The notes under the pieces were generated by a model that was not told where the DNA came from, searched no databases, and saw only the letters and a list, made by a program, of their open reading frames with translations. From Salvia splendens (Eukaryota; Streptophyta; Magnoliopsida; Lamiales; Lamiaceae): 64,000 bases of DNA. The position numbers and the translations under genes are program-made. The first letter of the stretch is position 1. Each line of letters begins with the position of its first letter. Shown here piece by piece: positions 46,263-57,788 of the stretch. The stretch is taken from positions 16,664,866-16,728,865 of the forward strand of contig NC_056048.1 in NCBI RefSeq assembly GCF_004379255.2. Direction: 5' to 3'.

Positions 46263-47348
46263 GTTATTAATATTAAGTAAAATATTAGAACTCCCGATAC
46301 TCATTTTTGGGTGCGGGTACTCGATTAAGTATGATTCATAATAATTTGATCAGATTATTACTATTAAGTAACACACTTAATAGTAATAGTAATATAGAAT
46401 CAGATTTATATATTAAAATTAAGTATGATTCATAATAATTTGATCGATTTTTCCGACGCCGGATACTCATTTTTGGGTACGGGTACTTGATTTTTTTTGG
46501 TCGGGTATCCGTTTGCCCTCTACTACTTAAATTACCGTCAAATAATTTTTATTTATACAACTCCAAGATTAACTATAACTATTGTCTCTTTTCAAAGTAC
46601 TTCACTTTAAAGAAAATCTTTGCGGGAGAAGAAAATTTGATGTTATATTAGATTCAATAAATCGTTTGATATTTTCGAATGAGAGACCGAATTCTCATGA
46701 ATATTAGGTACGTGCCACGGTCCACGGACGTATTAAATTTTTGGTAATAATGCTAATTGTGATGTATTTTTGTTGTTGATATTGGTTAATTTATTATTTA
46801 TAACGTATACTAGTAGTTAAAATTTAATATATGAGGCCAATTATTAATCTCTCCATTCAATATGTGTCCCATTTTGATTGGACATATATTTCAAAAAATG
46901 TTGAAGAAAATGAAACAAAAATGTTGTAAATGCATTACACATTACGTTGCGGAAAAATGTGAAAATGTTGATAATAGCCCAAATCCGATATTATTGGCCA
47001 ACAATCTGAATAAATTGGCCCGTGTGCGACAAAGGGTTCACGCATGACGCATTACGTTGCGAAAGCAGTGGTTGCAAGTTCATACATTGTATTCTAATCC
47101 CTCCTCCGTGAGCACCATAGAAGGTTGAAGGAGGACACCGAGAGTTAAATATTAGTGAAGATTAAGATTTATGTGTAGTGAATTTTAGTTCTGATTTGTT
47201 ACCCTTTCTTTCTATCAAATAACTTTAGAATCTTGTGAAACCCTACTTTTATTTAATGATCCTACGATTGATTTTTGTAAAGGGCGTTGTGACTCGATTT
47301 TGAATGAATTTAACAAATCATGCATATTTGGTTCGTCCTTTAAAATTA
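45720..47348. other. AT-rich intergenic region
   Basis: No gene recognised. Contains a (TTA)n tract and, at about 46295-46520, two copies of actcatttttgggt(g/a)cgggtact-like sequence around a cgggtatccg end, possibly a decayed element. Confidence 0.45.
46200..46262. repeat. (TTA)n microsatellite
   Basis: About 20 perfect trinucleotide copies. Confidence 0.95.
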
Positions 47349-47350
47349 TA

Positions 47351-47592
47351 CTCCCTCCGTCCCATAAAAATAAGTGCACTTTCTATTTTTGTTCGTCCCA
47401 CAAAAATATGTGCATTCCATTTTTTGAAAGTTATATCAATTAAATAATGTAGATCCCACTATCCACTAACTCCACTTTAACTATCATTCTCCTCCCCTCT
47501 CTTACTTCACTTCCTCATTTCTCTTATTTTACCAATTTTGTCTTAATTCTCGTGCCGTATCCATTGCCCATATTTTTTTGGGACGGAGGGAG
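47351..47592. mobile_element. Stowaway MITE with perfect ends
   Basis: CTCCCTCCGTCCC and GGGACGGAGGGAG are perfect inverted termini, with TA on both sides. Length 242 bp. Confidence 0.9.
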
Positions 47593-47599
47593 TATTAGC

Positions 47600-48274
47600 T
47601 CTAAATAAGGAAATTTTTAAAGAATTAAACGTGCTAAATAATGTGGACCACACAATCCACTAACATTACTTTTACTATCTTTTTTTTCTTTCTTTTACCA
47701 ATTACTACGCATTAAAATAGTGCCATTTCAAGGTAGGCTATTTTTATAGAACGGATGAAGTATTTTGTATCTAATTCAATATTATTATTTCAAAATAATA
47801 TTGTAAAACTATAGGATACTGTGTAATATGAATATGATACATTAAAATCAAAGACAAAATTAAAATACGAATAACAACTTGGCCTTGGCACAAGGTAAAA
47901 AGAAGTACTACAATATTAAAAGGAACAAAAAGTAAGAAAAGATCTATGCGAAAAAGGTACTAAATTGTTAATTATTAATAACCAGATGATTAAGGACAAT
48001 GCAAAGTGCTGTCAACAAAACTACAATTACGCCCTCAACTTAAAACAAGATGATACACACATCATCACCTATTTATTCGTATTTTATAAGTTGGTATCCT
48101 AATTTAATCACATTTATAGATATGTGATTACATTAGTGAGTAATATAAGTTGGTAAAAGTGATTGTAAGGGTGTGATTAGGGTAAGGAGAGTTAGGATAA
48201 TTAACTATTTAAGTCTATCCTTGATGACATCAAATCCCATCTCAGTTGGATCAGTTGCTTGAACTTCATAGTGG
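47600..48274. other. Unassigned sequence left of the caulimovirid copy
   Basis: A partial Stowaway-like piece is suggested near 47600-47760. Nothing else is recognised; the exact viral left boundary lies somewhere in about 48200-48360. Confidence 0.35.
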
Positions 48275-48573
48275 ATGCCCTCTAATGCCCTTCTTAATCC
48301 ATCTTTCGATGTCGCGTACAACATTTTTGCCCTAATTCTCGATGCACTTGGCGCCCTAAATAAACAAATTCAAATTAAAGTATACACATCATGTCCAACA
48401 AAAATTTCTGAAAAACTTAGTGAGCCAAGTACCTCTAATACTAATGTCATCAGAGAAAATCATGAATCAAGTTCTGAACAAGCAAGTTGTTCTTCCTCTG
48501 ATATGGAGAATGATTCTGTCGAAAATTTAGAAGAAGTTTTCAAAAAGTCTGATAACTCCCCCTTTAAGATAAA
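48275..48573 (+). pseudogene. EPRV1 CP-region ORF, part left of the Helitron
   Basis: About 99 codons, Ser/Glu-rich from residue 50 (SSSEQASCSSSDMENDSVEN), as in the acidic N-terminal zone of caulimovirid coat proteins. The reading frame at 48573 continues exactly in frame at 50188 if the Helitron is left out. The first ~30 codons may be host or rearranged sequence. Confidence 0.6.
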
Positions 48574-50187
48574 CTAGTATCACACCCGTGCTATGCACGA
48601 ATTAAGATATTTTCAAATAACAGGGATTAAAATATAATTACTGTGATTTAAATTAACCAAAATGGTGGTCATATAAATTAGTACGGATTGCAACGCAATA
48701 AAAAATCACTTAAACTAACAAACATCTAGTACATACGAGTAAAATAATTAATGTTATTTCAATTAACCAAAATGGTGCTTATATAAATTAGTACTGATTG
48801 TAATGCAATAAAAAATACTTAATTAGCCAAATAGTTCAGTACCCAATTAACTAAAAGAATAAATCTAATCATTTAAAGAATTTAAAGACTTCGACTAATC
48901 ATACTAATAGTTCGAATACCGAAAAGCATAAACCTTCCTTCTTCCATTATCTTTGTACCTTATTTTTTATCGAGACACTCCATAAAAGATACATATTCAA
49001 ATCTTAAATTTGTAATGCCTCTACTACAATGCACAAAATACAGATACTCATCAACCAACTAACCGAGCAACTATAGACAGCTCGAATATGATTACCCTAA
49101 TGTTGAAATTACATGAAATAACACAAAAAAAATCCTTAGATCTATGGCTCCATCGCTGCCACATACATGAAATAGTCGATCACCATCTGCATCGATGTGT
49201 CTTCCGCGTCGATAAGGTCCAGGAGGCTCATGTTGATATTCTTCCTGTAATTTCCTCGGACCCCAACAATGTCCAAAAAAAATGTAAAGATGAATAGCAT
49301 TGAAAGAACATGTATTTAAAGATAAAAACTAAAAGTTAATGTTCCACAATTCATAAACATTAGGCGTGCAATGTGCATGTTATTTAATGGTGTTGGTGTA
49401 AGAGTAATGATTCTTTGGGTTTATGCTTAGTTCAATTTCCAAATCCAATTTCTGGTTATAATCTTCAATTCATATATAAGAAGTACCCTACCTGGTTCAT
49501 ACTTTTGAGCATGCTCGCCTTTCCTCTTTTGTTTGTGGACTTTCATCAGCTCATTCCTACGCCATCTACATTAATGATGCAAAACAAAAGGAACATAAAC
49601 TAAATTCTACATCAAGAAATAACTTTTGACCAGCCACAACAATCTAATTCCATACACATCCACTGCATGTAGAAGGTGAATAGAAACTCTCCAATTGTCA
49701 ATTGACAAAGACGTGAAGGTGGTGTTGGAAACACAATCACAAGAGCAAGGCGAACACCAAATAGCCACCGCAGTTGAATACATTGACATTTAAACAAAAT
49801 CTGATAGCTTTTGGTATTCTTGTGACTTTTAGTTATCCCATTATCATATCGAAATAAATGTTTCACAATTCTATTATAATATGCTCTTTCGAAGAACTCA
49901 TTCATTCCATTGATTGCTAGAAAAAACGTTTACAATGATTAAATGAAATTAAAATATTATTAGGGAATATGTAGTGTCATCTCACATAAAATGGGGTATA
50001 AGTTTATTAAATACACATAAATGAAATTTTGCAATGATTGACATACACCAGCCCATTTTGCAATGATTGACATACACCAGCCGGTTATGAACAAATAACA
50101 AAAAGTAATTTCAATTAGATTATAATTTTAATATAAAATGAAATTTCCATAAATACCCCAAAAACTCCCCTTTTATATATGTATAGA
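48574..50187 (-). mobile_element. Non-autonomous Helitron
   Basis: On the minus strand the element begins TCTATACATATATAAAAGGG (50187 down) and ends with the hairpin CGTGCATAGCACG, ten bases and CTAG (48577-48574). It sits between A and T (T at 48573 and A at 50188 on the minus strand), the known Helitron target, with no TSD. Length 1614 bp. No Rep/helicase gene. The interrupted viral frame closes perfectly without it. Confidence 0.88.
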
Positions 50188-51493
50188 TAGGATATTTAAA
50201 GGAAAAAAGTTTAATAGTAACAAAAATTATTATAATAGACCTTCACTCGCAGATATGCTTTATGAAGAAAGAGGACAATTTCATAAATCTAGTTACGACG
50301 GAAATTCAATAACAGAATGGAATATAGATGGAAAATCTGAGTATGAAATCCTTAATACTTTGCAAGAAATGGGAATGGCAAAGATTGCTTATAGGTACAA
50401 TGGAATTTCTGAAAGAGAAGCTTGCATCCTTCTTGTTAATGGTTTTACGGGTCAATTAAAAAATTGGTGGGATAATGCTTTAGATCTTGGAAGCAAGGAA
50501 CAAATTTTAAGCCATGTTGTGAGTATTGAAGACCAAGACGGAGAAATAAAAGAAACAAGCGATGCTTGTGATTTCCTTGTAGTCACTATTTCAATGTATT
50601 TTATAGGAAACCCGAGAGAGGAATATAACAGTTCTTTCATCGTCCTGACCAATCTTAGATGCCCCTCCTTATCTGATTATAGGTGGTATAAGGATGTCTT
50701 CATAACCCAGGTTCTCAAAAGAAATGACTGTAATCAAGCTTTCTGGAAAGAAAGGTTCATTGCAGGATTACCCAAACTTTTTAGTGAAAGAATAATACAG
50801 AAAATCAAAGATGATATAGATTCTGAGAATATTCCTTTTGAAAATATTAAATTCGGGCAATTATTTGCTTTTATCAAGAAAGAAGGCTTAGACCTATACA
50901 TGGAAATAAAAATACAAAACAAATACAGAAAAGATAAACAGAAAGAGAAGAGCGAATTAGGATGTTTCTGCGAAATGTTTGGGATTGAAAAGATTGAAGC
51001 CCCTTCTTCTAGAATTAAAAGGAAGAATAGAAAGTTTAAAAAGGAATCACAAAAGTCTGAATATAAACCTTACAAAAATAAATTTAGGAGAACAAAACCT
51101 AAAAGAACTTATAAACCGACCAATGATAAGGGGAAAAGTGATATAAAATGTTGGTATTGTAAAAAATTAGGACACACTGAAGAACAATGTTGGAAGAAAA
51201 AGAAGAAGAACATTAGACTAATAAGCAAACAAATCAATAATCTTTTAAGAGAAAAGGATAACTCTTCTAACTCAGAGAGTGAATCCGATCAAGAAAGGGA
51301 AGAGATGCTAAATACCTCTGACGAAAGTGATTATCATAGTAGTTTTGAACATGAAAAAGATATTAGCAAAAATTGTATCCAAGTCATTTCTAAAGAAAAG
51401 AAAGAAGTCATCTTTGACCTTATCCAAGAAATCCCAGATACCGATATAAGAGATAATTACCTTAATAAATTAAAAGATTTAATTCTTGAATAA
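50188..51493 (+). pseudogene. EPRV1 coat-protein region with zinc knuckle
   Basis: From the Met at 50255 the open frame gives 412 aa. A caulimovirid/gag-like core (about 40-220, with LLVNGFTGQLKNWWDNA and FIAGLPKLFSE) leads into a Lys/Arg-rich stretch (250-295). A CCHC knuckle follows (CWYCKKLGHTEEQC, residues 299-312), then an acidic Ser-rich end. In caulimovirids this protein forms the capsid and binds RNA through the knuckle. The frame is open to 51493 but lacks its N-terminal part because of the Helitron, so it is scored as broken. Confidence 0.8.
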
Positions 51494-52054
51494 CCTTCTA
51501 CTTCCAAAAAGATAAACATCAATGAACAATTTAGTCTGAAGAATTTAGTCTGAATAAACTTTGGGATAAATATCCCTATCAAAGCATATCTAAACAAATA
51601 ACAACAAAAGACCTCCAGAGTGAAATTAATAGCCTTAAAAAACAAATCAATAAAGAATTTTATGAATTAAAAGAAAAGGACTTTGAAATAGAAACAAGAC
51701 TCTCTATTATTGAAAATAATAAAGAAATTGGTAACTGGAAGAATCTTGATCCAGAAAATAATTCTATAAAAGTCATCCGAGAAATTGAATATCAAAAAAT
51801 GGCATATTAATATCACCCTTGCTGTTAATGACTTCAAAACCAGTATTATGGCCCTAGTTGATTCAGGAGCAGACCATAATATTATCAGAGAAGGAATAGT
51901 CCCTACTAAGTATTGTGACAAATCCAAAGAATAACTTTATACTGCTAACAATAACCTACTAAAAATTAAATACAAACTCTCTAAAGCTCATATTTGTAAG
52001 AATGGCTACTGTTTCAAGAATATCTTTACTATTGTTGAAGATATCACATGTAAT
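51494..52054 (+). pseudogene. EPRV1 aspartic protease region, degraded
   Basis: The protease signature VDSGADHN is encoded at about 51857-51880, followed by an IRE..VP segment. Several stops lie around it (for example 51808 and 51932). The LGTPFLTQIYPF segment typical of the C-terminal lobe opens the next frame at 52060. Confidence 0.75.
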
Positions 52055-53725
52055 ATGATTCTTGGAACGCCTTTCCTAACTCAAATTTATCCTTTCTATG
52101 TCAGTGATAGTGGTATTACCACCAAAGTTCAGGGAAGAGAAATAAATTTTAAATTCATCTCTCCCATTAAAAAGCAAGAAATTCTTAATCTTCAGAATAA
52201 CTCTATATTTAGACAAATTAATAATATTACCCAAAAACGAAAACAAATTAATTTTCTAAAAGAAGAATTACCTTTTCAAAGAATTGAAGACCAACTTAGA
52301 ACTCCTAAGATCATATCAAAGATTAAAGAAATCGAAAATAACTTTGTCAAACGAGTTTGTAATGAAATCCCTAATGCCTTCTGGGATAGAAAGCACCATG
52401 TCATTGAACTACCTTATGAAAAGGGTTTCAATGAAGATAATATCCCGACAAAATCAAGACCTATCCAAATGAACCAAGAACTCTTAGAAATTTGTAAAAA
52501 GGAGATTAATGAATTATTAGATAAAAAACTTATAAGACCTTCAAAATCTCCTTGGAGTTGTTCTGCCTTCTATGTAATTAAACAAGCAGAGCTTGAAAGA
52601 GGAACACCTAGGCTAGTCATAAATTACAAACCTCTTAATAAAGTTCTACAATGGATTAGGTATCCTATCCCCAACAAAAGGGATTTAATAGGAAGACTCT
52701 TTAATGCTAAGATTTTTTCCAAATTTGACCTTAAGTCTGGATTTTGGCAAATCCAAATCTCTGAAAAAGATAGATATAAAACAGCCTTCACAGTTCCTTT
52801 CGGACATTATGAATGGAATGTCATGCCTTTTGGCCTAAAAAATGCCCCTTAAGAATTTCAAAAAATCATGAATGATATCATGAATCCTCTTAGTCATTTT
52901 AGTATTGTCTATATCGATGATATTTTAATCTTCTCCCAAGATATTGATCAACATATCAAACATTTGGACACTCTCTTAAAAACCATAGAAAAAAATGGAT
53001 TAGCTATATCCACCCCCAAATTAAAATTATTCCAAACCAATGTTAGATTTTTAGGACATGAAATTAGCAAAGGAACTTTCAAACCTATTAGTAGGTCGAT
53101 TTCCTTTACAGATAAATTCCCTGATGAAATCAAAGATAAAAATCAATTACAGAGATTCTTAGGACGCATGAATTACATTTCAGACTTTTTCCCTAATCTT
53201 AGGGAGACCTGTAAACCTCTTTACCAAAGGCTTAGGAAAGACCCCCCTAATTGGACAGAAGAACACACTAATATTATCAAAACCATAAAACAAGAAGTAA
53301 AAACTCTTCCGTGCTTAGGCATCCCCAATCCAAAAGCCTTTATGATCATAGAAACAGATGCCTCAAATCTAGGTTATGGAGGAATTTTAAAATAAAAAAT
53401 TAATTCAAAAGAATAATTAGTTAGATACCACTCTGGAATCTGGAATAATACTCAGATAAATTATTCCGTTATCAAAAAAGAAATTTTATCCATAGTTTTA
53501 TGCATTTCAAAATTTCAAGATGACCTTTACAATAAAAAGTTCTTACTCAGAATAGATTGCAAATCAGCAAAAGAAGTTCTTACGAAAGATGTTCAAAATA
53601 TTATTTCAAAACAAATATTTGCCAGATGGCAAGCTATTCTTTCTGTTTTTGATTTTGAAATTGAATTTATAAAAGGAGAAAACAATTCTCTACCTGATTT
53701 TCTAACTAGAGAATTTTTACAAGGG
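52055..53725 (+). pseudogene. EPRV1 reverse transcriptase and RNase H, with stops
   Basis: The RT core includes KKLIRPSKSPWSC, LVINYKPLNK, FSKFDLKSGFWQI, MPFGLKNAP and the catalytic YIDDIL (about 52909). RNase H begins at METDAS-like IIETDASNLGYGG (about 53350) and continues in frame to LPDFLTREF near 53700. Stops occur at 52850-52852, 53393-53395 and 53414. In caulimovirids the enzyme copies pregenomic RNA to DNA in the cytoplasm. The stops show that this copy is inactive. Confidence 0.9.
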
Positions 53726-53732
53726 AACAGTA

Positions 53733-54929
53733 ATGGACTCTACAAGGAAGAAAATACAAAGTGCTAAAGACTATGAAGTCTTCTCTTCAAAACTTACCTC
53801 AAAAGCCCTTGTTTCACCCACAACTCCTGTCACTCCTCAAAAATCCAATCAAATTATCCCAAACAGATTCTCTCCAATCCAAAATATACCAGAAATTCCT
53901 TATAAAACGGTTCTTGCTTCAAACCTGCCAAAACCCACTAATATCCAAATCCCAAACACTCCTGAAGTATACAAATATACTGCCAAAGATTGGCATGATG
54001 ATTGTGGGATGACTTCTTTTTCTGAATATCCAGCGACTCTTTCTCAAAAAGATTTTATCAGAAATCATTTTCCAAATCCTTCCCGATTTTGGGAATCCGA
54101 GGATCGTTTGAAAGATCAAAAGTATTATGAGTTTATTCTAGTGGATTCTGATTCAGTGGAAATAACTCATAATTCCGATAGATCTAAAGAAATTGAATAC
54201 TCAAAATGTGTTATCAAAAGAGTACATACTCTCACCACTTTTGGTGGTCAAAATGAATTCAAAATATTCCCAGTCAACCACCCAGCTCAGGGGTATAATT
54301 ACATTGATTATAAGAACGCTTGGTTTAGAGCTTTTCTAGTTAGACCCTTCAACCACTCTTGGTTCATAACTTTCCACCACAACTGTGATAAACAACCTCC
54401 TGTCTGGTTTGTTGATTGGTGGAAAAAAGTGGGGTCTTCTATCCAAATTCTTCATCTTCAAATTCAAGAAGGTTTTAAGGTCTTTGCAGAGTTTTCAACT
54501 CTAAAAAATTATCAAAATTTCATCATCTTCCACGCTGAATTCAAGATTCCTTGGATTTTTGCATGGGATTTCAATTTTGAAAAAATTTATCCAGACCCTA
54601 CCCCTTATTCTTTGACAAGGGTCTATAAAGTCAAATGGTGGTCGAGGTTCCAAAATCATATTGGAACTGAACTGGCCGTTAGGTATTTTTTAAACACTGG
54701 TGAAAAAGTGGTTTATCAAAAAAATGATAAAGGAAAAGATAAAATAGGAACAGCCAAGAAGGCCAGCAGTCCAGAACCGAAAATTGAAAGTTATATGGAT
54801 CATCTTCCAGATAATATCAAGAAAGAATTCTTTGAATATCTGGCGCAAAAGTCTGTCTCTTCAAGATCAAAATCTGAAGGATCTGTCTCCTCAGACCCTA
54901 TAAGGGACCAAGACCCTTATGAATTTTAA
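53733..54929 (+). CDS. EPRV1 398-aa ORF downstream of RNase H, function unknown
   Basis: Intact frame just after RNase H. The first ~90 residues are Pro/Ser-rich; a globular Trp-rich middle follows (KDWHDDCGM, NHFPNPSRFWE, WFRAFLVRPFNHSWF, QPPVWFVDWWKK, FAWDFNFEKIYP), then a Lys-rich linker and a Ser-rich tail ending DPYEF. The position matches the second ORF of Florendovirus-type genomes or the transactivator region of petuviruses. I recognise no catalytic motif. The same ORF in copy 2 (62556-63744) is frameshifted. It is the best-preserved long frame in this viral copy. Confidence 0.7.
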   Translation: MDSTRKKIQSAKDYEVFSSKLTSKALVSPTTPVTPQKSNQIIPNRFSPIQNIPEIPYKTVLASNLPKPTNIQIPNTPEVYKYTAKDWHDDCGMTSFSEYPATLSQKDFIRNHFPNPSRFWESEDRLKDQKYYEFILVDSDSVEITHNSDRSKEIEYSKCVIKRVHTLTTFGGQNEFKIFPVNHPAQGYNYIDYKNAWFRAFLVRPFNHSWFITFHHNCDKQPPVWFVDWWKKVGSSIQILHLQIQEGFKVFAEFSTLKNYQNFIIFHAEFKIPWIFAWDFNFEKIYPDPTPYSLTRVYKVKWWSRFQNHIGTELAVRYFLNTGEKVVYQKNDKGKDKIGTAKKASSPEPKIESYMDHLPDNIKKEFFEYLAQKSVSSRSKSEGSVSSDPIRDQDPYEF

Positions 54930-55004
54930 AATTTTCAGGGAAACAACGATCAAAGAGCAAAACAGAAGAATCAAGATTATCCACATAATACTTGCTGCAT
55001 AAGG

Positions 55005-55229
55005 ATGCCGAGAAGAAACGCCTTATATAATAATGATTATGGCATAGAAATAAAAAGATTAGAAGCAGAAATCAGAGAGCAAAGAAGAAGGATCAGAGCT
55101 TTCCATAAAATTAGACGGAGCAGAAGCAAATCTTTTTGTTGGTATAATGATGAAGATTGGCAAAGAGAGCAAATTATTGAAGAATGCAAAAGGAGAATTA
55201 GAATTATCCATATAATACTTGCTGCTTAG
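55005..55229 (+). CDS. EPRV1 small basic 74-aa ORF
   Basis: MPRRNALYNNDYGIEIKRLE then a heptad-like, Arg-rich stretch (REQRRRIRAFHKIRRSRSKS) and a second basic helix (EECKRRIRIIHIILAA). The same ORF is intact in copy 2 (75 aa, 62253-62480) with only a few changes, while longer genes there are broken. Likely a coiled-coil, nucleic-acid-binding type; I recognise no family. The C-terminal IIHIILAA echoes an unread stretch just upstream (54980-55002), a short internal duplication. Confidence 0.55.
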   Translation: MPRRNALYNNDYGIEIKRLEAEIREQRRRIRAFHKIRRSRSKSFCWYNDEDWQREQIIEECKRRIRIIHIILAA

Positions 55230-55429
55230 CGGACAAAACCAATGCCTCAAAATTCAAAATCAAAAGTTACCACAAGATCAAAAGCTGTCATGCTACAATT
55301 CTCAAGAGAATTCACAAAAGAACAAAAGTTGCCTCCAAGGGGACCACCACTTCACAAGATGATCAGCACGTAGCATTTAGTGTAATCTTCTACAATATAA
55401 TAATGTTGTAATAGTTAGGAAAGTATTCC

Positions 55430-55438
55430 TATAAATAG
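55430..55438 (+). promoter_or_regulatory. EPRV1 TATA box of the pregenomic promoter
   Basis: TATAAATAG lies downstream of the last ORF and about 400 bp before the primer site, the expected place for the caulimovirid pregenomic RNA promoter. Conserved in copy 2 (62045-62053, minus). Confidence 0.65.
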
Positions 55439-55620
55439 CTTGTAAATCTAAGAGGAAAAGGCACACCGGTCTTAGAGTTTTCAGACCATTGCTCTCTTCC
55501 TCCTCCCTCTGTAACCCTTGAAGTTTTAAGCCACAAGTTAGTTTTTAAAACTCATACTTTGTCTTATTTACTATCTTTCATATTGCCTAGTTTATAATGC
55601 TTAATCAGTACACCATCCAA

Positions 55621-55752
55621 GTGGAGACCATTTTGATATACTTGCCCAGCTGCAAGATGATCTTGGTGGATTGTCCATTGGATTTCAATACTGTGGAAAC
55701 CATTTTGATATACTTGCCCAGCTGCAAGATGATCTCGGTGGATTTTCCATAC
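55621..55752 (+). repeat. EPRV1 leader tandem duplication, 72-bp period
   Basis: gtggagaccattttgatata at 55621 recurs at 55693 with few changes, each containing cccagctgcaagatgatct. Also present in copy 2 (about 61740-61868). Confidence 0.85.
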
Positions 55753-55832
55753 ATTATTTACTTGTCATCATATCTCTTCATTCATATTTCTTATTCAAAT
55801 AACGGAATAATTAATCTGGGATTGACTCAAAG

Positions 55833-55845
55833 TGGTATCAGAGCC
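55833..55845 (+). promoter_or_regulatory. EPRV1 tRNA-Met primer binding site
   Basis: TGGTATCAGAGCC, the position-1 landmark of caulimovirid genomes, between the leader repeats and MP. Confidence 0.92.
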
Positions 55846-56086
55846 ATTTCGATGGCGGTAATGTACATTAACCGGTTTTCTAGGTTTACTTGTCATGTAA
55901 CTCAAAACAGAATAGATGAGGACTATTTTAGATCTGAATCTAGTAAAAGAAGCGTTGGAATTCAGGATTGGTAAACTTGTAAATCGGTTGGTAAGCCTTG
56001 AATTTAAGTGTTCCACGTATAGTGTTCCCCTGCGACCAGCTTCTTTCTACTAAAACAGATCCTTTTTAAAACCCTTATCCCTCTGT

Positions 56087-56724
56087 TTGTCCATGGCCAG
56101 TAAATTGGTAAACCTGTTAAGACCCAAAACTGAAAAGAAATATGATAAAAATATTGTTTCAAGTAATGAGATTCATGCACCCATTAATTACTCAGATTGG
56201 AGTATCCCCAAAGAAAAGGTTGAAAATTTTTATAATATAGGACTTATAGATTTTAGGACCGCCTTTTCAATAAGAACTCATGAAGAAACTAGAAGTATTT
56301 TGCCCAAATCGGAAAGCTTTCCTCTCCTCAATAAAGATTCTATAAAAAAATATATAGAAAAGGCCATAGGTACGCCCATTTTGGTCTCGCCCAAGTTGCT
56401 GTCAAACCTTTAGTCCATATAGGAGTTGACACACCCATTTACCTAGCTTTAAGAGACAAAAGACTGAAGAAATATCAAACGTCTATTTTAGCTATGGTCC
56501 AAACTAATATTTGTAATGGCCCAACATACTTCAATTGCTCCCCAAACTTTTCTGTTGATCTGACAGACCCCATGATTTTAGAATCCCTTGTTCTTGATAT
56601 TCAGATACAGGGAAACGAGTTTCATAATTGCAAGAATTTTGCTGTCATGTTCAGAGTCTACCTTAGGCTTATGTCTTCGAACTTGAACCCTAAATTTAGT
56701 AAGAACCATTTCGTGAAAGGATAA
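56087..56724 (+). pseudogene. EPRV1 movement protein (30K-type), frameshifted
   Basis: Starts MSMASKLVNLLRPKTEKKYD, contains INYSDWSIPKEKVENFYN and, after a frame change near 56365-56400, VHIGVDTPIYLALRDKR and VQTNICNGPTYFNC, which fit the 30K movement protein core (GTP and LxD/D regions). A stop at 56722-56724 separates it from the next part of the same frame. In the virus it modifies plasmodesmata. Confidence 0.75.
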
Positions 56725-57498
56725 ACTATTCTCTTACAAGTAGATGCTGAACAATCCATGACATACATTCCTAAACGTCTTAAATGGAATCAAATGACAA
56801 TCCCAAGTCAGTTCATCATAAAAGAACCTCAATTCCCCAGTGATATTGAAAGGAGAGAACCATCTCAAATAATTGAAGAACCTGATGGTACTGTAACAGT
56901 TAAATTTGATAGAACAAATTCTTTCTCAAACTACAGTAGAAGTTTTAGATATGAGAATAGTAGAGCATCCTGTTCGGATATTCCTAGTCCCTCAGAGCGA
57001 AACTGGACGTTCAAAACACCTATACCACAGCCAAATTCCACGTTTGAAGAAAATATAGGTGACCCTTACTCACCCACTAGAAGTACTATGGTCATAACTC
57101 TTAATGAAGAATTTACCCCAGATATGGAGTATTTGAATAAAGAATTAAGTTCTCCTTTTTACAAAGAAAAAGAAAGATGGTTTAATAAATTAGATAATAA
57201 GATTAGAATCAAAATAAAGAATGAATGGATAAATGAAATGAAGAAAATAAAATTGAACTTTCTTTTTTATGATTTTATAGCAATATACCTCTCTTCAGAA
57301 GGATGGTATGATTGTTTCAAAAAACCTACCATTGAAGTTAATTCAAGTCTTATAAAAAAATGGTGTTTGTCAAGTAATGATACTGTAATTTCGGCAGTTC
57401 ATCCTCCTCTTCAATCTTTAAAAATTCAAACGTATAAAGGAAAAATTATTGCAGACCCTTTCAAACAAACTAAAAAGCCTAATGAATTAATCAACTGA
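56725..57498 (+). pseudogene. EPRV1 MP C-terminus / CP N-terminal region
   Basis: In frame with MP after one stop. It holds the YIPKRLKWNQMTIPSQF segment, then a Ser/Pro-rich linker, then a globular part (EFTPDMEYLNKELSSPFYKE, WCLSSNDTVISAVHP). In a polyprotein virus this joins MP to CP. The viral sequence ends near 57500-57560, where the ceramide-kinase intron begins. Confidence 0.65.
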
Positions 57499-57788
57499 AA
57501 CTCCACTTTACAGATACTTGACGGAAACTATAGCATTTCAAGTACATACGGATTGACATCATTTAGTGCTTTGTGAGATGAAAAAGACTTTTAAGTTATC
57601 TTCTGTATAGTCTCCCAAATGTTTTCCTATGTATTTGCTCTTTGTATATGGTGAATTGTCCCATGGGGAAGTCAGGCTATGTGAATTGCATGTTACTTTT
57701 GTGGGATCAGCATAAGACGTTTTATTTGTATTACAACTGGAAGGGGATAATTTTTCTTGTCTGGGATTCAAACTTGTTTCGAATACAG

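Larger units (their letters stand above)
48275..57498 (+). mobile_element. Endogenous caulimovirid copy 1 (EPRV1), defective
   Basis: Linear order: CP, protease, RT/RNase H, 398-aa ORF, 74-aa ORF, TATA/leader, tRNA-Met primer site, MP, start of CP. On a circular genome this is MP-CP-PR-RT-RH-ORF-ORF after the primer site, so the copy is a permuted genome length. That order resembles Florendovirus or Petuvirus-type genomes; the genus is an inference. Stops and frameshifts occur in MP, protease, RT and RNase H, and a Helitron splits CP. Such copies are usually old relics. Confidence 0.85.

Noticed and set aside
46862..47047. 61-aa ORF with Cys/Lys-rich sequence
   Set aside because: No family recognised, no introns or neighbours to support it.
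47349..47594. A host promoter region with CCTCCGTCCC motifs
   Set aside because: The inverted termini and TA duplication identify it as a Stowaway MITE.
49088..49905. Short ORFs within the Helitron
   Set aside because: No Rep/helicase or other domain; the Helitron appears non-autonomous.
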